Below, in pieces: positions 18,848-26,816 of a stretch of 64,000 nucleotides of DNA (position 1 is its first letter; each line of letters starts with the position of its first letter). Both the position numbers and the translations under genes were made by a program. The notes under the pieces are model-generated. The model was not told the origin of the DNA, did no database searches, and saw nothing but the letters and a program-made list of their open reading frames with translations. The stretch covers positions 496,001 through 560,000 of the forward strand of contig NZ_FNAO01000001.1 in assembly GCF_900101815.1 (NCBI RefSeq), in the 5' to 3' direction. The DNA comes from Pricia antarctica. GTDB lineage: Bacteria; Bacteroidota; Bacteroidia; Flavobacteriales; Flavobacteriaceae.

Positions 18848-19951
18848 ATGGACGAAAATGACCTCATAGCGGTCTTGCGACTGCAGAACATTCCGAATAT
18901 TGGCGATGTATCGGCCAAAAAACTGATCGATTATTGCGGAAGTCCCTCAGCCGTCTTCGCCGATACCCGGCAACACTTGCTAAAGATCGATGGTATTGGG
19001 TCTTATACTTTACGCGGTCTCTATGATGCGCAGCACCGCAAAACTGCCGAAGCGGAATATGCCTACATCCAAAAAAATCAAATCGAGTATACGTATTTTA
19101 AGGATGAGGAACATCCCAAATACCTGAAGCACTGTATCGATAGTCCGACCCTGCTTTTCAAGCGTGGAAATATCGATTTGACGGGAAGAAAAATTATCAG
19201 CGTGGTCGGCACCCGCAATATTACGAGCTACGGAACTGCTTTCTGCGAGAAATTTATCGAGGATATCGCACCCCTGAACCCGATAATCGTCAGCGGATTC
19301 GCTTATGGGGTAGATATTACCGCGCAAAAAGCAGCAATAAAACACGGCCTCCAGACCATAGGATGCTTGGCGCATGGCCTCAACCAGATGTATCCGAAGA
19401 TACATGCGAAATATATTAGGGATGTGGAGGAAAACGGCGGATTTTACACTGAATTCTGGAGCAAGAGCCAGCCCGAACGGGAACATTTTCTAAAGCGAAA
19501 CCGAATCATTGCGGGAATGAGTGAAGCAACGGTCGTAGTAGAATCCGCCGAAAAAGGGGGCAGTTTGGTCACGGCCGATATTGCCAACAGCTACAACCGC
19601 GACGTGTTTGCCGTACCGGGACGTACAAAAGACAGATATAGTGTCGGATGCAACAACCTTATCAAACAACAAAAGGCCCATATGATGACCTCAGCAGCCG
19701 ATCTTATCTATTTATTGAATTGGGATATCCCAGAAAAAAAGGCCCAAAGTGTTCAAAAGCAGCTTTTCGTAGATCTGGACGCTACCGAACAATCGATTTA
19801 TGATTATCTTTTAAAGGATGGCAAGCAATTAATGGATAGCATTGCGCTGGATTGCCAATTACCGATTTACAAGGTTTCTTCCACACTTTTGAACATGGAG
19901 ATGAAAGGGGTAGTTCGGCCATTGCCGGGAAAATTGTTCGAGGCTATTTAG
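18848..19951 (+). CDS. dprA: DNA-processing protein DprA
   Basis: A 367-residue DprA/Smf protein, which loads RecA on incoming single-stranded DNA during natural transformation. An N-terminal helix-hairpin-helix part (about 1-70, KIDGIGSYTL) precedes the Rossmann-like domain with VVGTRNITSYG, SGFAYGVDITAQ, AKYIRDVEENGG and GGSLVTADIA, and FAVPGRT; a winged-helix (DML1-type) domain forms the last 65 residues. All expected segments are present. It lies among decayed relics on both sides, yet itself looks intact. Confidence 0.96.
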   Translation: MDENDLIAVLRLQNIPNIGDVSAKKLIDYCGSPSAVFADTRQHLLKIDGIGSYTLRGLYDAQHRKTAEAEYAYIQKNQIEYTYFKDEEHPKYLKHCIDSPTLLFKRGNIDLTGRKIISVVGTRNITSYGTAFCEKFIEDIAPLNPIIVSGFAYGVDITAQKAAIKHGLQTIGCLAHGLNQMYPKIHAKYIRDVEENGGFYTEFWSKSQPEREHFLKRNRIIAGMSEATVVVESAEKGGSLVTADIANSYNRDVFAVPGRTKDRYSVGCNNLIKQQKAHMMTSAADLIYLLNWDIPEKKAQSVQKQLFVDLDATEQSIYDYLLKDGKQLMDSIALDCQLPIYKVSSTLLNMEMKGVVRPLPGKLFEAI

Positions 19952-20060
19952 TGCGGGGCGATTTAATCGTAAGCTTAGTCCCGGGAGGAGTTGAAACAAG
20001 CGCTAGCCTGCCCGTTCGGCTGAGTCGGATAAAGTTTAAGGAGCTCGAAAAATTTTGTTC

Positions 20061-20310
20061 TTAATTGGCGTTGCAAATTTTGAATAGCCGCTTATATTCC
20101 TTACGATTCATATATAAGGGCAAATATCCAAGTATGGTAAACTCTTTGATGCCGACTGACCGGTCTGTAAATTTTCCCTTTACCGATGAGATGTTATCTT
20201 TTAGGTATCCTATCGATAAAATACGGCCTCAAATCCTCATCAAGCACCAACTTCCATCTCTGTTGGGAGAACAAAACCGACTACCCAGTCTTTTTTATCC
20301 TATGAAACAT
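20061..20310 (-). pseudogene. Decayed short gene relic, product unknown
   Basis: On the minus strand a frame from ATG 20310 (MFHRIKKTG) is interrupted by TAG at 20281-20283, continues as SVLFSQQRWKLVLDEDLRPY and FIDRIPKR to a TAA, and its natural continuation lies in another frame from about 20203: DNISSVKGKFTDRSVGIKEF, then TILGYLPLYMNRKEYKR and a TAA at 20061. The two frames join at an AAAAG run, as expected for an indel. The composition looks like former coding sequence; I do not recognise the family. A plus-strand ORF over the same bases is best read as its shadow. Confidence 0.45.
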
Positions 20311-20345
20311 CCCACCTAAAAAAACAATAACTGGTAACTTAGCAA

Positions 20346-20690
20346 TCAATTTTCCTTGATATCAAATGTATATTGACCCCTGCCCGGCCTTCCATCGTTT
20401 GTCATCCCCTCCACTTTTGCCCTAAATTTTCCAGCACTATCGCCCGTGTAGAAACGCATCGTCGATTCTTCTTTGCTTTGATCTCGATATGAGGTCCCCA
20501 ATGTAAAACGGTACAATAATGATGTAGTTCAATAGTCTTTGCCTGTCTATAGGTATACCTTATAGTAGGTGCAGAGCTGCTGGCCCACGCAATTAATTTT
20601 CCGATGGCATTTTGAAAAACCGGATTTTCTTGAGTTTTGTTCTGACTGCGTTCTTTATGCAAACGCAGCATGCTCTGCTTTTAAAAAAGG
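20346..20690 (-). pseudogene. C-terminal relic of a large macroglobulin/TonB-plug-type surface protein
   Basis: The minus-strand tail reads RFYTGDSAGKFRAKVEGMT then NDGRPGRGQYTFDIKEN before TGA at 20346. RFYTGDxxGKFRxxVEGMTxDGxPGxGQYxFxI is the sort of ending seen in the large Bacteroidota proteins that combine carboxypeptidase-regulatory, MG2-type and TonB-plug domains. The preceding part, in another frame, contains YTYRQAKTIELHHY and TVLHWGPHIE, resembling the segment that normally leads into this ending. At least one frameshift lies near 20450, and the remaining thousand or more residues are absent. The relic is isolated between dprA and an ABC ATPase gene. Confidence 0.55.
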
Positions 20691-20907
20691 CTTCGAAATT
20701 CCAACTGCCTGGCAAGGATAATAGTAGAAAAGCCACTTTCGTTTTCGATTCTTCAGAAAAAGAGGTAAGTAATCCGAATCACTTTGCGAACTTTACGCTA
20801 TTGATCTGTTCGTAGCTTGGCGGCCATTGCGGTTTCGTCATATAAAGCAAATCCGCCACGTGATTTAGGGGTAGGGAAACACCCAATATCGAAATAAAAT
20901 AGAATAC

Positions 20908-21639
20908 ATGTTCCTAGAGGTACAAAGCATCGTCAAAAGTTTCGGCCAAGAGCAAGTGGTCAAGGATTTGACGTTTGCTTTGGATGCCAAAAAAACACTG
21001 AGTATCTTAGGAAAATCGGGGTGTGGAAAGACGACCATGCTCAAGACTATTGGCGGATTAGTCGCTCCTGATTCGGGATGTATCCTGCTCAAGGGAGAAG
21101 ACATTACCCATAAAAAACCTGAAAAGAGAAATATTGTATATCTGTATCAGGAAGATTTACTGTTCCCCCACCTGAACGCCTTTGAAAACATTGCATTTGG
21201 ACTTCGCCTCAAGAAAATATCGGACAGTACAATTAAAGAGCAGGTGCGACATATGTTAAACAGCCTAGAACTCGAGGACCAGTCCCAAAAAATGCCGAAC
21301 CAGCTTTCGGGCGGGCAACGGCAGCGGGTGTCCTTCGGAAGGGCCATTATAACAAACCCGTCCCTTTTACTGTTGGACGAACCTTTTGGAAGTCTCGATG
21401 CCGGCACCCGCCAGCGGATGCAAGGCTTGTTCAAGAAGCTCGCCGAGGAATTCCATATCACCTCCCTATTCGTAACGCACGATTTAAAGGAAGCTGTACT
21501 CATGGGCGATGAGATTGGTTTTATGCAGACCGGAAATCTGAAGGTCTACACCGATACGAATGATTTTATCTCTGACCCTGAGACCGGGGTTCGGGATGAA
21601 ATCGAGTTTTGGGGCGGTTTACAGAGGGAGCGCGGTTAA
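20908..21639 (+). CDS. ABC transporter ATP-binding protein (orphan, import type)
   Basis: A 243-residue nucleotide-binding subunit. Walker A is GKSGCGKTT, the Q-loop is in VYLYQEDLLFPHL, the signature is LSGGQRQRVSFGRA, Walker B is LLLLDEPFGSLDA and the switch histidine is in FVTHDLKEA. The Q-loop and signature resemble ATPases of spermidine, iron, thiamine and YnjBCD-like importers. No permease gene is adjacent; the nearest matching components are the YnjB-like binding protein and two permeases at 61859-64000. The gene is followed 55 bp later by a nucleoside hydrolase, possibly co-transcribed, which hints at nucleoside-related uptake. The partner assignment is inference. Confidence 0.9.
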   Translation: MFLEVQSIVKSFGQEQVVKDLTFALDAKKTLSILGKSGCGKTTMLKTIGGLVAPDSGCILLKGEDITHKKPEKRNIVYLYQEDLLFPHLNAFENIAFGLRLKKISDSTIKEQVRHMLNSLELEDQSQKMPNQLSGGQRQRVSFGRAIITNPSLLLLDEPFGSLDAGTRQRMQGLFKKLAEEFHITSLFVTHDLKEAVLMGDEIGFMQTGNLKVYTDTNDFISDPETGVRDEIEFWGGLQRERG

Positions 21640-21694
21640 TAGTGCACTTCATTGCGAGCGCAGCGCAATGACTGCCGGCTATAAACAACTAATT

Positions 21695-22621
21695 ATGATG
21701 AAGAAAAGGAAAATCTGGATCGATACCGATCTATCCGTCGGCATGACACGCCACAAACGCGAAGGCTACTGCGATGTCGATGACGGATTCGCGGTATTGC
21801 AGTTAATGAAGGCCGAAAACATTGAAATATGCGGCATTAGCGCAGTCTTCGGAAATACTGTCATCGAAAATGCCTATTCGCTAAGTCACTATATGAGCCG
21901 GGAGTTTGCCAAAAACAAGATTCCCGTATTCAAAGGTGCTGGTGAAGCCATCGATTTAAATAATGTGCAGACCAATAATGCGGTCGAGGCGCTTGCAAAG
22001 ACCTTGAAAAGTCATCCGATGACCATCATGGCCATCGGCCCTGCCACGAATATTGGATTGTTGCTACTTAAATATCCGGAGTTAAAAGACCAGATAAACG
22101 AGGTCGTGCTGGTTGCCGGAAGAAGAAAGCCTACCGATTACTTCAAAATCGGCAACATGGGCAATCACGCCCAAGACCTCAACTTTGACCTTGACACTGA
22201 TGCTTTCCGGGTGATGTTCGAACTTGGCGTTTCGGTAACCCTTTGTCCCTTTGAAATCTCGAATAAGGTGTGGGTAAAACAAGCGGATTTGGATCAACTG
22301 GCATCAAGTGGTGACCAAGGCAATATCTGGCTGGCGGAGGCCTCTCAAGCTTGGTTGCAACAATGGTTGGCCCAAGGCGCCAAGGGCTTCAATCCTTTCG
22401 ATGTGCTGGCAAGCCATTACATTATATCGCCTGAAGACATTGTTTCCGAATCGCTTAACGCCCGACTTGAAATCCATCCCGATGATACGATAAAGGACAA
22501 CGATCAAAAGATTTTCAAACAGTATCTGTTATGTGATAAAGGACAGGGGTTTACGGTCAAGTATTGTTATGATGTGGTAGCCGATTACCACGACAGACTT
22601 CTTAGAAGTTTTTTGGATTAA
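21695..22621 (+). CDS. Nucleoside hydrolase-like protein (IUNH family, atypical)
   Basis: A 308-residue member of the inosine/uridine-preferring nucleoside hydrolase superfamily. I start it at ATG 21695 (MMKKRKIWIDTD) because upstream in-frame sequence overlaps the ATPase gene. IDTD begins the calcium site, but DVDDGFAVLQ follows only after an insertion of about 15 residues, and the family's catalytic His-Asp pair near the C-terminus appears as NPFDVLASH with phenylalanine instead of histidine. TIMAIGPATNIGLLL is conserved. The reaction would be cleavage of the N-glycosidic bond of a ribonucleoside, but the altered active site may mean another substrate. It follows the orphan ABC ATPase closely. 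Confidence 0.8.
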   Translation: MMKKRKIWIDTDLSVGMTRHKREGYCDVDDGFAVLQLMKAENIEICGISAVFGNTVIENAYSLSHYMSREFAKNKIPVFKGAGEAIDLNNVQTNNAVEALAKTLKSHPMTIMAIGPATNIGLLLLKYPELKDQINEVVLVAGRRKPTDYFKIGNMGNHAQDLNFDLDTDAFRVMFELGVSVTLCPFEISNKVWVKQADLDQLASSGDQGNIWLAEASQAWLQQWLAQGAKGFNPFDVLASHYIISPEDIVSESLNARLEIHPDDTIKDNDQKIFKQYLLCDKGQGFTVKYCYDVVADYHDRLLRSFLD

Positions 22622-22645
22622 AGATTCTGAAAAGAAGTATTTGAG

Positions 22646-22653
22646 TACTTTTG
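22646..22653 (+). promoter_or_regulatory. Putative minus-7 element of the patatin gene
   Basis: TACTTTTG, an exact TAnnTTTG match, 45 bp upstream of the chosen patatin start. No properly spaced TTTG was seen. Confidence 0.35.
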
Positions 22654-22697
22654 ATAGCGATAACTTACCCTCAAAAGCCCTATCCAACTTTAACACC

Positions 22698-23471
22698 ATG
22701 AACGACTTAAAATCAAAATCCATCGGTCTCGTACTTTCCGGGGGAGGCGTTCGCGGTATGGCGCATATCGGATTGATACAAGCCATGAAAGAGCACGGTA
22801 TATCGGCCAAAATGGTGAGCGGCAGTAGTATTGGGGCCTTGGTCGGTGCCCTTTACGCCAACGGCAATTCGGTGCAGGATATGCTATCCCTTTTTAAGGA
22901 AACTCCCTTATTCCGCTATAATTTTCTTACAATTCTAAAACCGGGCTTTATCGATACCGACCGGTATTTTAAAGTATTTAAGGAATATTTTCCGGAGAAT
23001 GCCTTTGATGCCCTTGAGCGCAAGCTTTATGTGGTGGCCACAAATCTGCAAAAAGGCGAACAGCGTTATTTTTCGGAAGGAGAGCTGATACGGCCGTTAT
23101 TGGCTTCCGCCGCCCTTCCCCCTGTTTTCAGTCCTGTAGAACTTGAGGGTGAACTATTCGCAGACGGGGGTATAATGAACAATTTTCCGCTGGAACCTGT
23201 CATGGGAAATGTAGATTATATAATAGGAAGTAATGTTTCAAAAGTGAGCGAACTCTATAAAAACGCCCTAAAAAACTCGTGGCAGATTACCGGTAGGGTA
23301 ACCAGTTTAATGATATACGCTGTCAACCGCCAAAAATTGGAGTCTTGCGATCTGCTATTGGAATTTCAGGCTTTGGAAAAAATTGGGGTTTTAGACCGTA
23401 AGGGTATCGAAAAGGCCTATTTGGTCGGGTACGAATATGCCAGTCGGGTGTTGGATGATGTATTGGAATAA
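22698..23471 (+). CDS. Patatin-like phospholipase
   Basis: A 257-residue cytoplasmic-looking lipid acyl hydrolase. The start at 22698 (MNDLKSKSIGLVLSGGG) puts the oxyanion glycine loop GGGVRGMAHIG close to the N-terminus, as in bacterial patatins; the longer ORF start adds an unlikely leader. The nucleophile serine is in GSSIGALVGA and the catalytic aspartate in ADGGIMNNFP. The Ser-Asp dyad is complete. It follows the nucleoside hydrolase by about 75 bp with its own likely promoter. Confidence 0.93.
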   Translation: MNDLKSKSIGLVLSGGGVRGMAHIGLIQAMKEHGISAKMVSGSSIGALVGALYANGNSVQDMLSLFKETPLFRYNFLTILKPGFIDTDRYFKVFKEYFPENAFDALERKLYVVATNLQKGEQRYFSEGELIRPLLASAALPPVFSPVELEGELFADGGIMNNFPLEPVMGNVDYIIGSNVSKVSELYKNALKNSWQITGRVTSLMIYAVNRQKLESCDLLLEFQALEKIGVLDRKGIEKAYLVGYEYASRVLDDVLE

Positions 23472-23547
23472 ACTACCCTAAAAAGTGTAGCATTTTATTC
23501 TTTTATGTGTTTATGCCCTGTTTTATGTATTACTACTGCCAACTTTT

Positions 23548-24597
23548 TTAAACATCATCATAATCCACTTTCAAGACCGGCGTCAATGGATGCGCCTGGC
23601 ATGTAAGTATGAATCCTTCCGCAATTTCGCCATCGGTCAAAATCTGGTTTTTGGCCATTTCGGCCTTACCCTCGGTGACACGGGCAATACAGGTGCTGCA
23701 AACGCCGCCTTGGCACGAGTATGGAGCATCGATGTTCTGTTTTAGCACGGCATCGAGTACACGTTCCTTTTTCTCCATGGTCAGCTCGAAAACCTCGTCA
23801 TCGACCGTGACCGTAAGCTGGGTCTTGCCGTCGGGCCTGTCGGGCAGCTCGTCCAAAATTTCGGTGCTGGTAAAGAGTTCGAAATGGATTTTATCCTTGG
23901 GGATATCGTTTTCTTGTAAGGTATCGGAAACCAGATCGATCATGGCTTCAGGCCCGCAGAGATAATAGGCATCGAAATCCGTATTCTTATGCTTGTTCTT
24001 TAAGGCGTAGTTGACCATGGAGGTATCGATACGGCCGAAACGGGAATCGTCTTCCTGGGTCTGACTGGTCACGAAATACACAAAGAACCGGTCGGAATGG
24101 TCCAGTTCCAACTTCACCAAATCAGTGTAGAACATGGTATCCTTGAATGATTTATTGCCATAGACCAAGACAAATTTACTCTTCGGATGGCTATCCAGTA
24201 CCGCTTTGGCTATGCTCATAATCGGGGTAATACCGCTGCCGGCGGCAAAAGCGGCCATTGTTTTCGGCTGACCGGTAGCTTGAAAAGTAAAACGGCCTTC
24301 GGGCGGCATGACCTCCAAGGTATCGCCAACGGACAATTGGTTATGGGCAAAATCTGAAAACCCACCTTTATCGACTTTTTTGACGCCAATGGTAAAGCAA
24401 TCCTTTCTTGGGGAAGAGCATATGGAATAAGCCCTGCGCAATTCCTTTCCTTTGATTAAAGTTTTGATGGTGATGTACTGTCCCGGGATAAAGTCAAAAG
24501 TCTGAATCAATTCCTTGGGAATACTGAACGTAATCGCCACTGCATCCGGCGTCAGCGGTTTGATGTGTTTTACGGTTAAGGGATGGAAATCTGCCAT
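23548..24597 (-). CDS. PaaE-like 2Fe-2S flavodoxin/NAD(P)H reductase
   Basis: A 349-residue reductase of the type used in phenylacetyl-CoA epoxidase (PaaE/PaaK) and related oxygenases. The N-terminal FAD domain carries RAYSICSS and GGFSDFAHNQL, the NAD(P) domain has AAGSGITPIMSIA and YLCGPEAMID, and the C-terminal ferredoxin domain has CQGGVCSTCIARV and a last cysteine in LTCQAHP. Electrons would flow from NAD(P)H through FAD to the iron-sulfur cluster. No paaABCD genes are nearby, so it probably serves another partner such as a desaturase or hydroxylase. Confidence 0.9.
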   Translation of the reverse strand: MADFHPLTVKHIKPLTPDAVAITFSIPKELIQTFDFIPGQYITIKTLIKGKELRRAYSICSSPRKDCFTIGVKKVDKGGFSDFAHNQLSVGDTLEVMPPEGRFTFQATGQPKTMAAFAAGSGITPIMSIAKAVLDSHPKSKFVLVYGNKSFKDTMFYTDLVKLELDHSDRFFVYFVTSQTQEDDSRFGRIDTSMVNYALKNKHKNTDFDAYYLCGPEAMIDLVSDTLQENDIPKDKIHFELFTSTEILDELPDRPDGKTQLTVTVDDEVFELTMEKKERVLDAVLKQNIDAPYSCQGGVCSTCIARVTEGKAEMAKNQILTDGEIAEGFILTCQAHPLTPVLKVDYDDV

Positions 24598-24732
24598 GGT
24601 TTATCAAGTAAAAATTTAAAAGGTACATACTGCCAAATGCAACGATGGCTGCCTACCTCTTTTAAGAGGATTGCAAAAATACGGATTGGGAAATCGAATT
24701 AAAACGGAAAAAGCAAAAAAACATACCTCGAA

Positions 24733-24748
24733 TTCTTATGCATAAGAA
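24733..24748. promoter_or_regulatory. Perfect 16-bp palindrome, probable PadR operator
   Basis: TTCTTATGCATAAGAA is its own reverse complement. It lies 9 bp upstream of the padR minus-7 element, where the minus-33 region should be, the usual place for an autoregulatory repressor site. Confidence 0.65.
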
Positions 24749-24757
24749 AATTATGTA

Positions 24758-24765
24758 TATATTTG
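24758..24765 (+). promoter_or_regulatory. Putative minus-7 element of the padR operon
   Basis: TATATTTG, an exact TAnnTTTG match. Transcription would begin within a few bases of the ATG, giving a very short or absent leader. Confidence 0.55.
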
Positions 24766-24772
24766 AATGTCC

Positions 24773-25111
24773 ATGGCAAACTCAAAACTATACAAAGGAA
24801 GTCTGAACACCATCATCCTAAAATTGTTGGAAGAGCAGGGAAAGATGTACGGCTACGAGATGGCCCAAAAGGTCAAAGAACTGACCAAGGGCGAACTTAA
24901 CATCACCGAGGGCGCCCTGTATCCCGCCTTGCACAAATTGGAAGCCGAAGGTTTGCTCGATGTCGAGGTCGCCAAAGTTGACAATCGCCTTCGCAAATAT
25001 TACAAACTCACCGAACAAGGAGAAAAAGAAACCATAAACCGCCTTGCCGAACTCGAAGAATTTATACGCAGCATGCAACGTTTAGTCAACCCGGATTGGA
25101 GTATCAATTAA
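24773..25111 (+). CDS. PadR-family transcriptional regulator
   Basis: A 112-residue winged-helix repressor. I use the ATG at 24773 (MANSKLYKGSL); an ATG at 24767 would add two residues and falls almost on the predicted transcription start. Family segments are ILKLLEEQGKMYGYEMAQKV, ELNITEGALYPALHKLEAEG and RLRKYYKLTEQGEKE. PadR proteins commonly repress an adjacent exporter and themselves, released by a ligand. Here a perfect palindrome sits in the promoter, and downstream are a relic, a DUF5687 membrane protein and an ABC ATPase on the same strand, so this is probably the local regulator of that exporter. Confidence 0.94.
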   Translation: MANSKLYKGSLNTIILKLLEEQGKMYGYEMAQKVKELTKGELNITEGALYPALHKLEAEGLLDVEVAKVDNRLRKYYKLTEQGEKETINRLAELEEFIRSMQRLVNPDWSIN

Positions 25112-25122
25112 ATCTTTGGAAG

Positions 25123-25270
25123 ATGAACCTCACCCAAGACCAAATAAAAGACCCCTCACGATTTCACTCGAATGCAATACCTCGAGCACTTCGACCTAAA
25201 GACCGAACCCATAGGCCATTTAGCCAATGAACTCCTCTCCGAGATTTATCCGGAATATAAAATGGTGTAA
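25123..25270 (+). pseudogene. Relic of the membrane-protein gene that usually follows padR
   Basis: From ATG 25123 the frame reads MNLTQDQIK and then degenerates; from about base 25170 another frame reads MQYLEHFDLKTEPIGHLANE, then LLSEIYPEYKMV and TAA at 25268-25270. M-x-L-T-x-x-Q-I near the start with YxLKTELxxHLAxxI after it is the N-terminal pattern I recall for the membrane proteins encoded next to PadR in Bacteroidota. A frameshift separates the parts and the membrane portion is gone. It begins 11 bp after padR, in the expected operon position. Confidence 0.5.
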
Positions 25271-25318
25271 CAAATTTTGTAGATGGACTACTAACCTTAA
25301 GATCAACCTCCGAACCCT

Positions 25319-26791
25319 ATGCTCAAACACTTCCTAAACCTCCAAAGGAAATCATTTTTTAGGGCCGCCTCCTTCAAGACCAACTTGATTTTCAAGTTCT
25401 TTATGGGCTTTATGGCGTTGTATTTTATGGTTGTCTTTCTTTCGATGGGCGTCGGGGCGTTTTATCTTCTCGAAAATTCCGGGTTGGGCGACCCACTTAA
25501 AATTGTAAACCAATTTTTGATTTATTACTTGGCGATCGATCTAGCTTTTCGGTATGCCGTTCAGAAAATGCCCATCACCAATATAAAGCCTTTGCTGTAC
25601 CTGCCGTTTAAAAAAGCACAGGTGGTGCGCTACTCCTTGGGCAAAACGGTAGTGTCCTTTTTTAATCTGGCCCATGCTTTTTTCTTCGTACCGTTTTCGA
25701 TTGTGCTCTTGATCGAAGGATATTCTCCGTTAGGGGTCATAGGTTGGCATTTGGGCATCATGGCGCTTTTCTACTGCAACAATTTTTTGAATGTCCTTTT
25801 GAATAATAAAGATAGCATCCTCATTCCTTTGGCCGTGGTCTTTGCCATTTTAGGAATTTCGCAGTACTACGACTATTTTGACATTACCCAGTACACCGCT
25901 TTCTTTTTTGATGCCCTCTATGATGTACCGTGGATGGCCATACTACCATGGGCACTTCTTGTAGGACTTTATACCGCGGCATTTAACTATTTTAAAAAAC
26001 ACATGTACTTAGATGCCGGTCTCGCACAAAAACATGCCGTGGCCAAGACCGAGGATTTCACTTGGCTGGACCGTTTTGGAAATCTGGGGCTCTTCCTAAA
26101 AAACGATATCAAGCTTATCAAACGTAACAAACGTTCGAAGACTACGGTGTTGACCAGTGTTTTCTTTCTATTTTATGGACTGTTATTTTTTACCGGAGCT
26201 ATTGAAACCTATGAGGGTCCGGTCTGGAAAATTTTTGCCGGGATTTTTATTTCCGGTGGATTCCTGTTCACTTTCGGACAGTTCGTGCCGAGTTGGGACA
26301 GCTCGTACTATCCTCTGATGATGAGCCAGAACATCAGGTATAAAGACTATTTGAACTCCAAATGGTACCTGATTATAATTGCCACCCTGATCAGTACGGT
26401 ACTCGCATCGCCTTATTTGTATTTCGGCTGGGGCGCATATGTAGCGGTTTTGGTAGGGGCGGTTTATAACATGGGCGTTAACTCATATCTGGTGCTATGG
26501 GGCGGAGCCTATATTAAAACGCCCATCGACCTGACGTCCAATAAAAAAGCTTTTGGCGACAAACAGTCTTTTAACCTAAAGACCATGTTGCTGACGATAC
26601 CAAAATTACTCTTGCCTTTGTTGATTTATGGCCTAGGGCATTATCTGCTCAATCCGACAGCGGGTTACATTTTTGTAGCCTTGACCGGTGTTGCAGGTTT
26701 CGCTTTTAAGAATATCGTATTCAAACAAATAGAGAAAGTCTATAAGAAGGAGAAGTACAAGACGCTTTTGGCGTATAAGCAAACCTCCTGA
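25319..26791 (+). CDS. DUF5687 family ABC-type membrane subunit
   Basis: A 490-residue polytopic membrane protein with roughly ten to twelve hydrophobic segments, opening MLKHFLNLQRKSFFRAASF. This looks like the DUF5687 family, which in Bacteroidota is encoded next to an ABC ATPase and is taken to be the permease of a two-component exporter. The ATPase gene begins 25 bp after its stop. The substrate is unknown. Regulation by the upstream PadR protein is likely from gene order. Confidence 0.85.
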   Translation: MLKHFLNLQRKSFFRAASFKTNLIFKFFMGFMALYFMVVFLSMGVGAFYLLENSGLGDPLKIVNQFLIYYLAIDLAFRYAVQKMPITNIKPLLYLPFKKAQVVRYSLGKTVVSFFNLAHAFFFVPFSIVLLIEGYSPLGVIGWHLGIMALFYCNNFLNVLLNNKDSILIPLAVVFAILGISQYYDYFDITQYTAFFFDALYDVPWMAILPWALLVGLYTAAFNYFKKHMYLDAGLAQKHAVAKTEDFTWLDRFGNLGLFLKNDIKLIKRNKRSKTTVLTSVFFLFYGLLFFTGAIETYEGPVWKIFAGIFISGGFLFTFGQFVPSWDSSYYPLMMSQNIRYKDYLNSKWYLIIIATLISTVLASPYLYFGWGAYVAVLVGAVYNMGVNSYLVLWGGAYIKTPIDLTSNKKAFGDKQSFNLKTMLLTIPKLLLPLLIYGLGHYLLNPTAGYIFVALTGVAGFAFKNIVFKQIEKVYKKEKYKTLLAYKQTS

Positions 26792-26816
26792 GATTGAAAG
26801 TTAAAGAGAAAAACGT

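Noticed and set aside
20065-20319. Plus-strand 84-codon ORF after dprA
   Set aside because: The opposite strand gives a more protein-like reading (relic at 20061-20310), so this is taken as its shadow.
20612-20815. Plus-strand TTG-started ORF with a signal-peptide-like start
   Set aside because: It overlaps the minus-strand relic at 20346-20690, has no promoter match and its C-terminal half is not protein-like; the hydrophobic start is probably chance.
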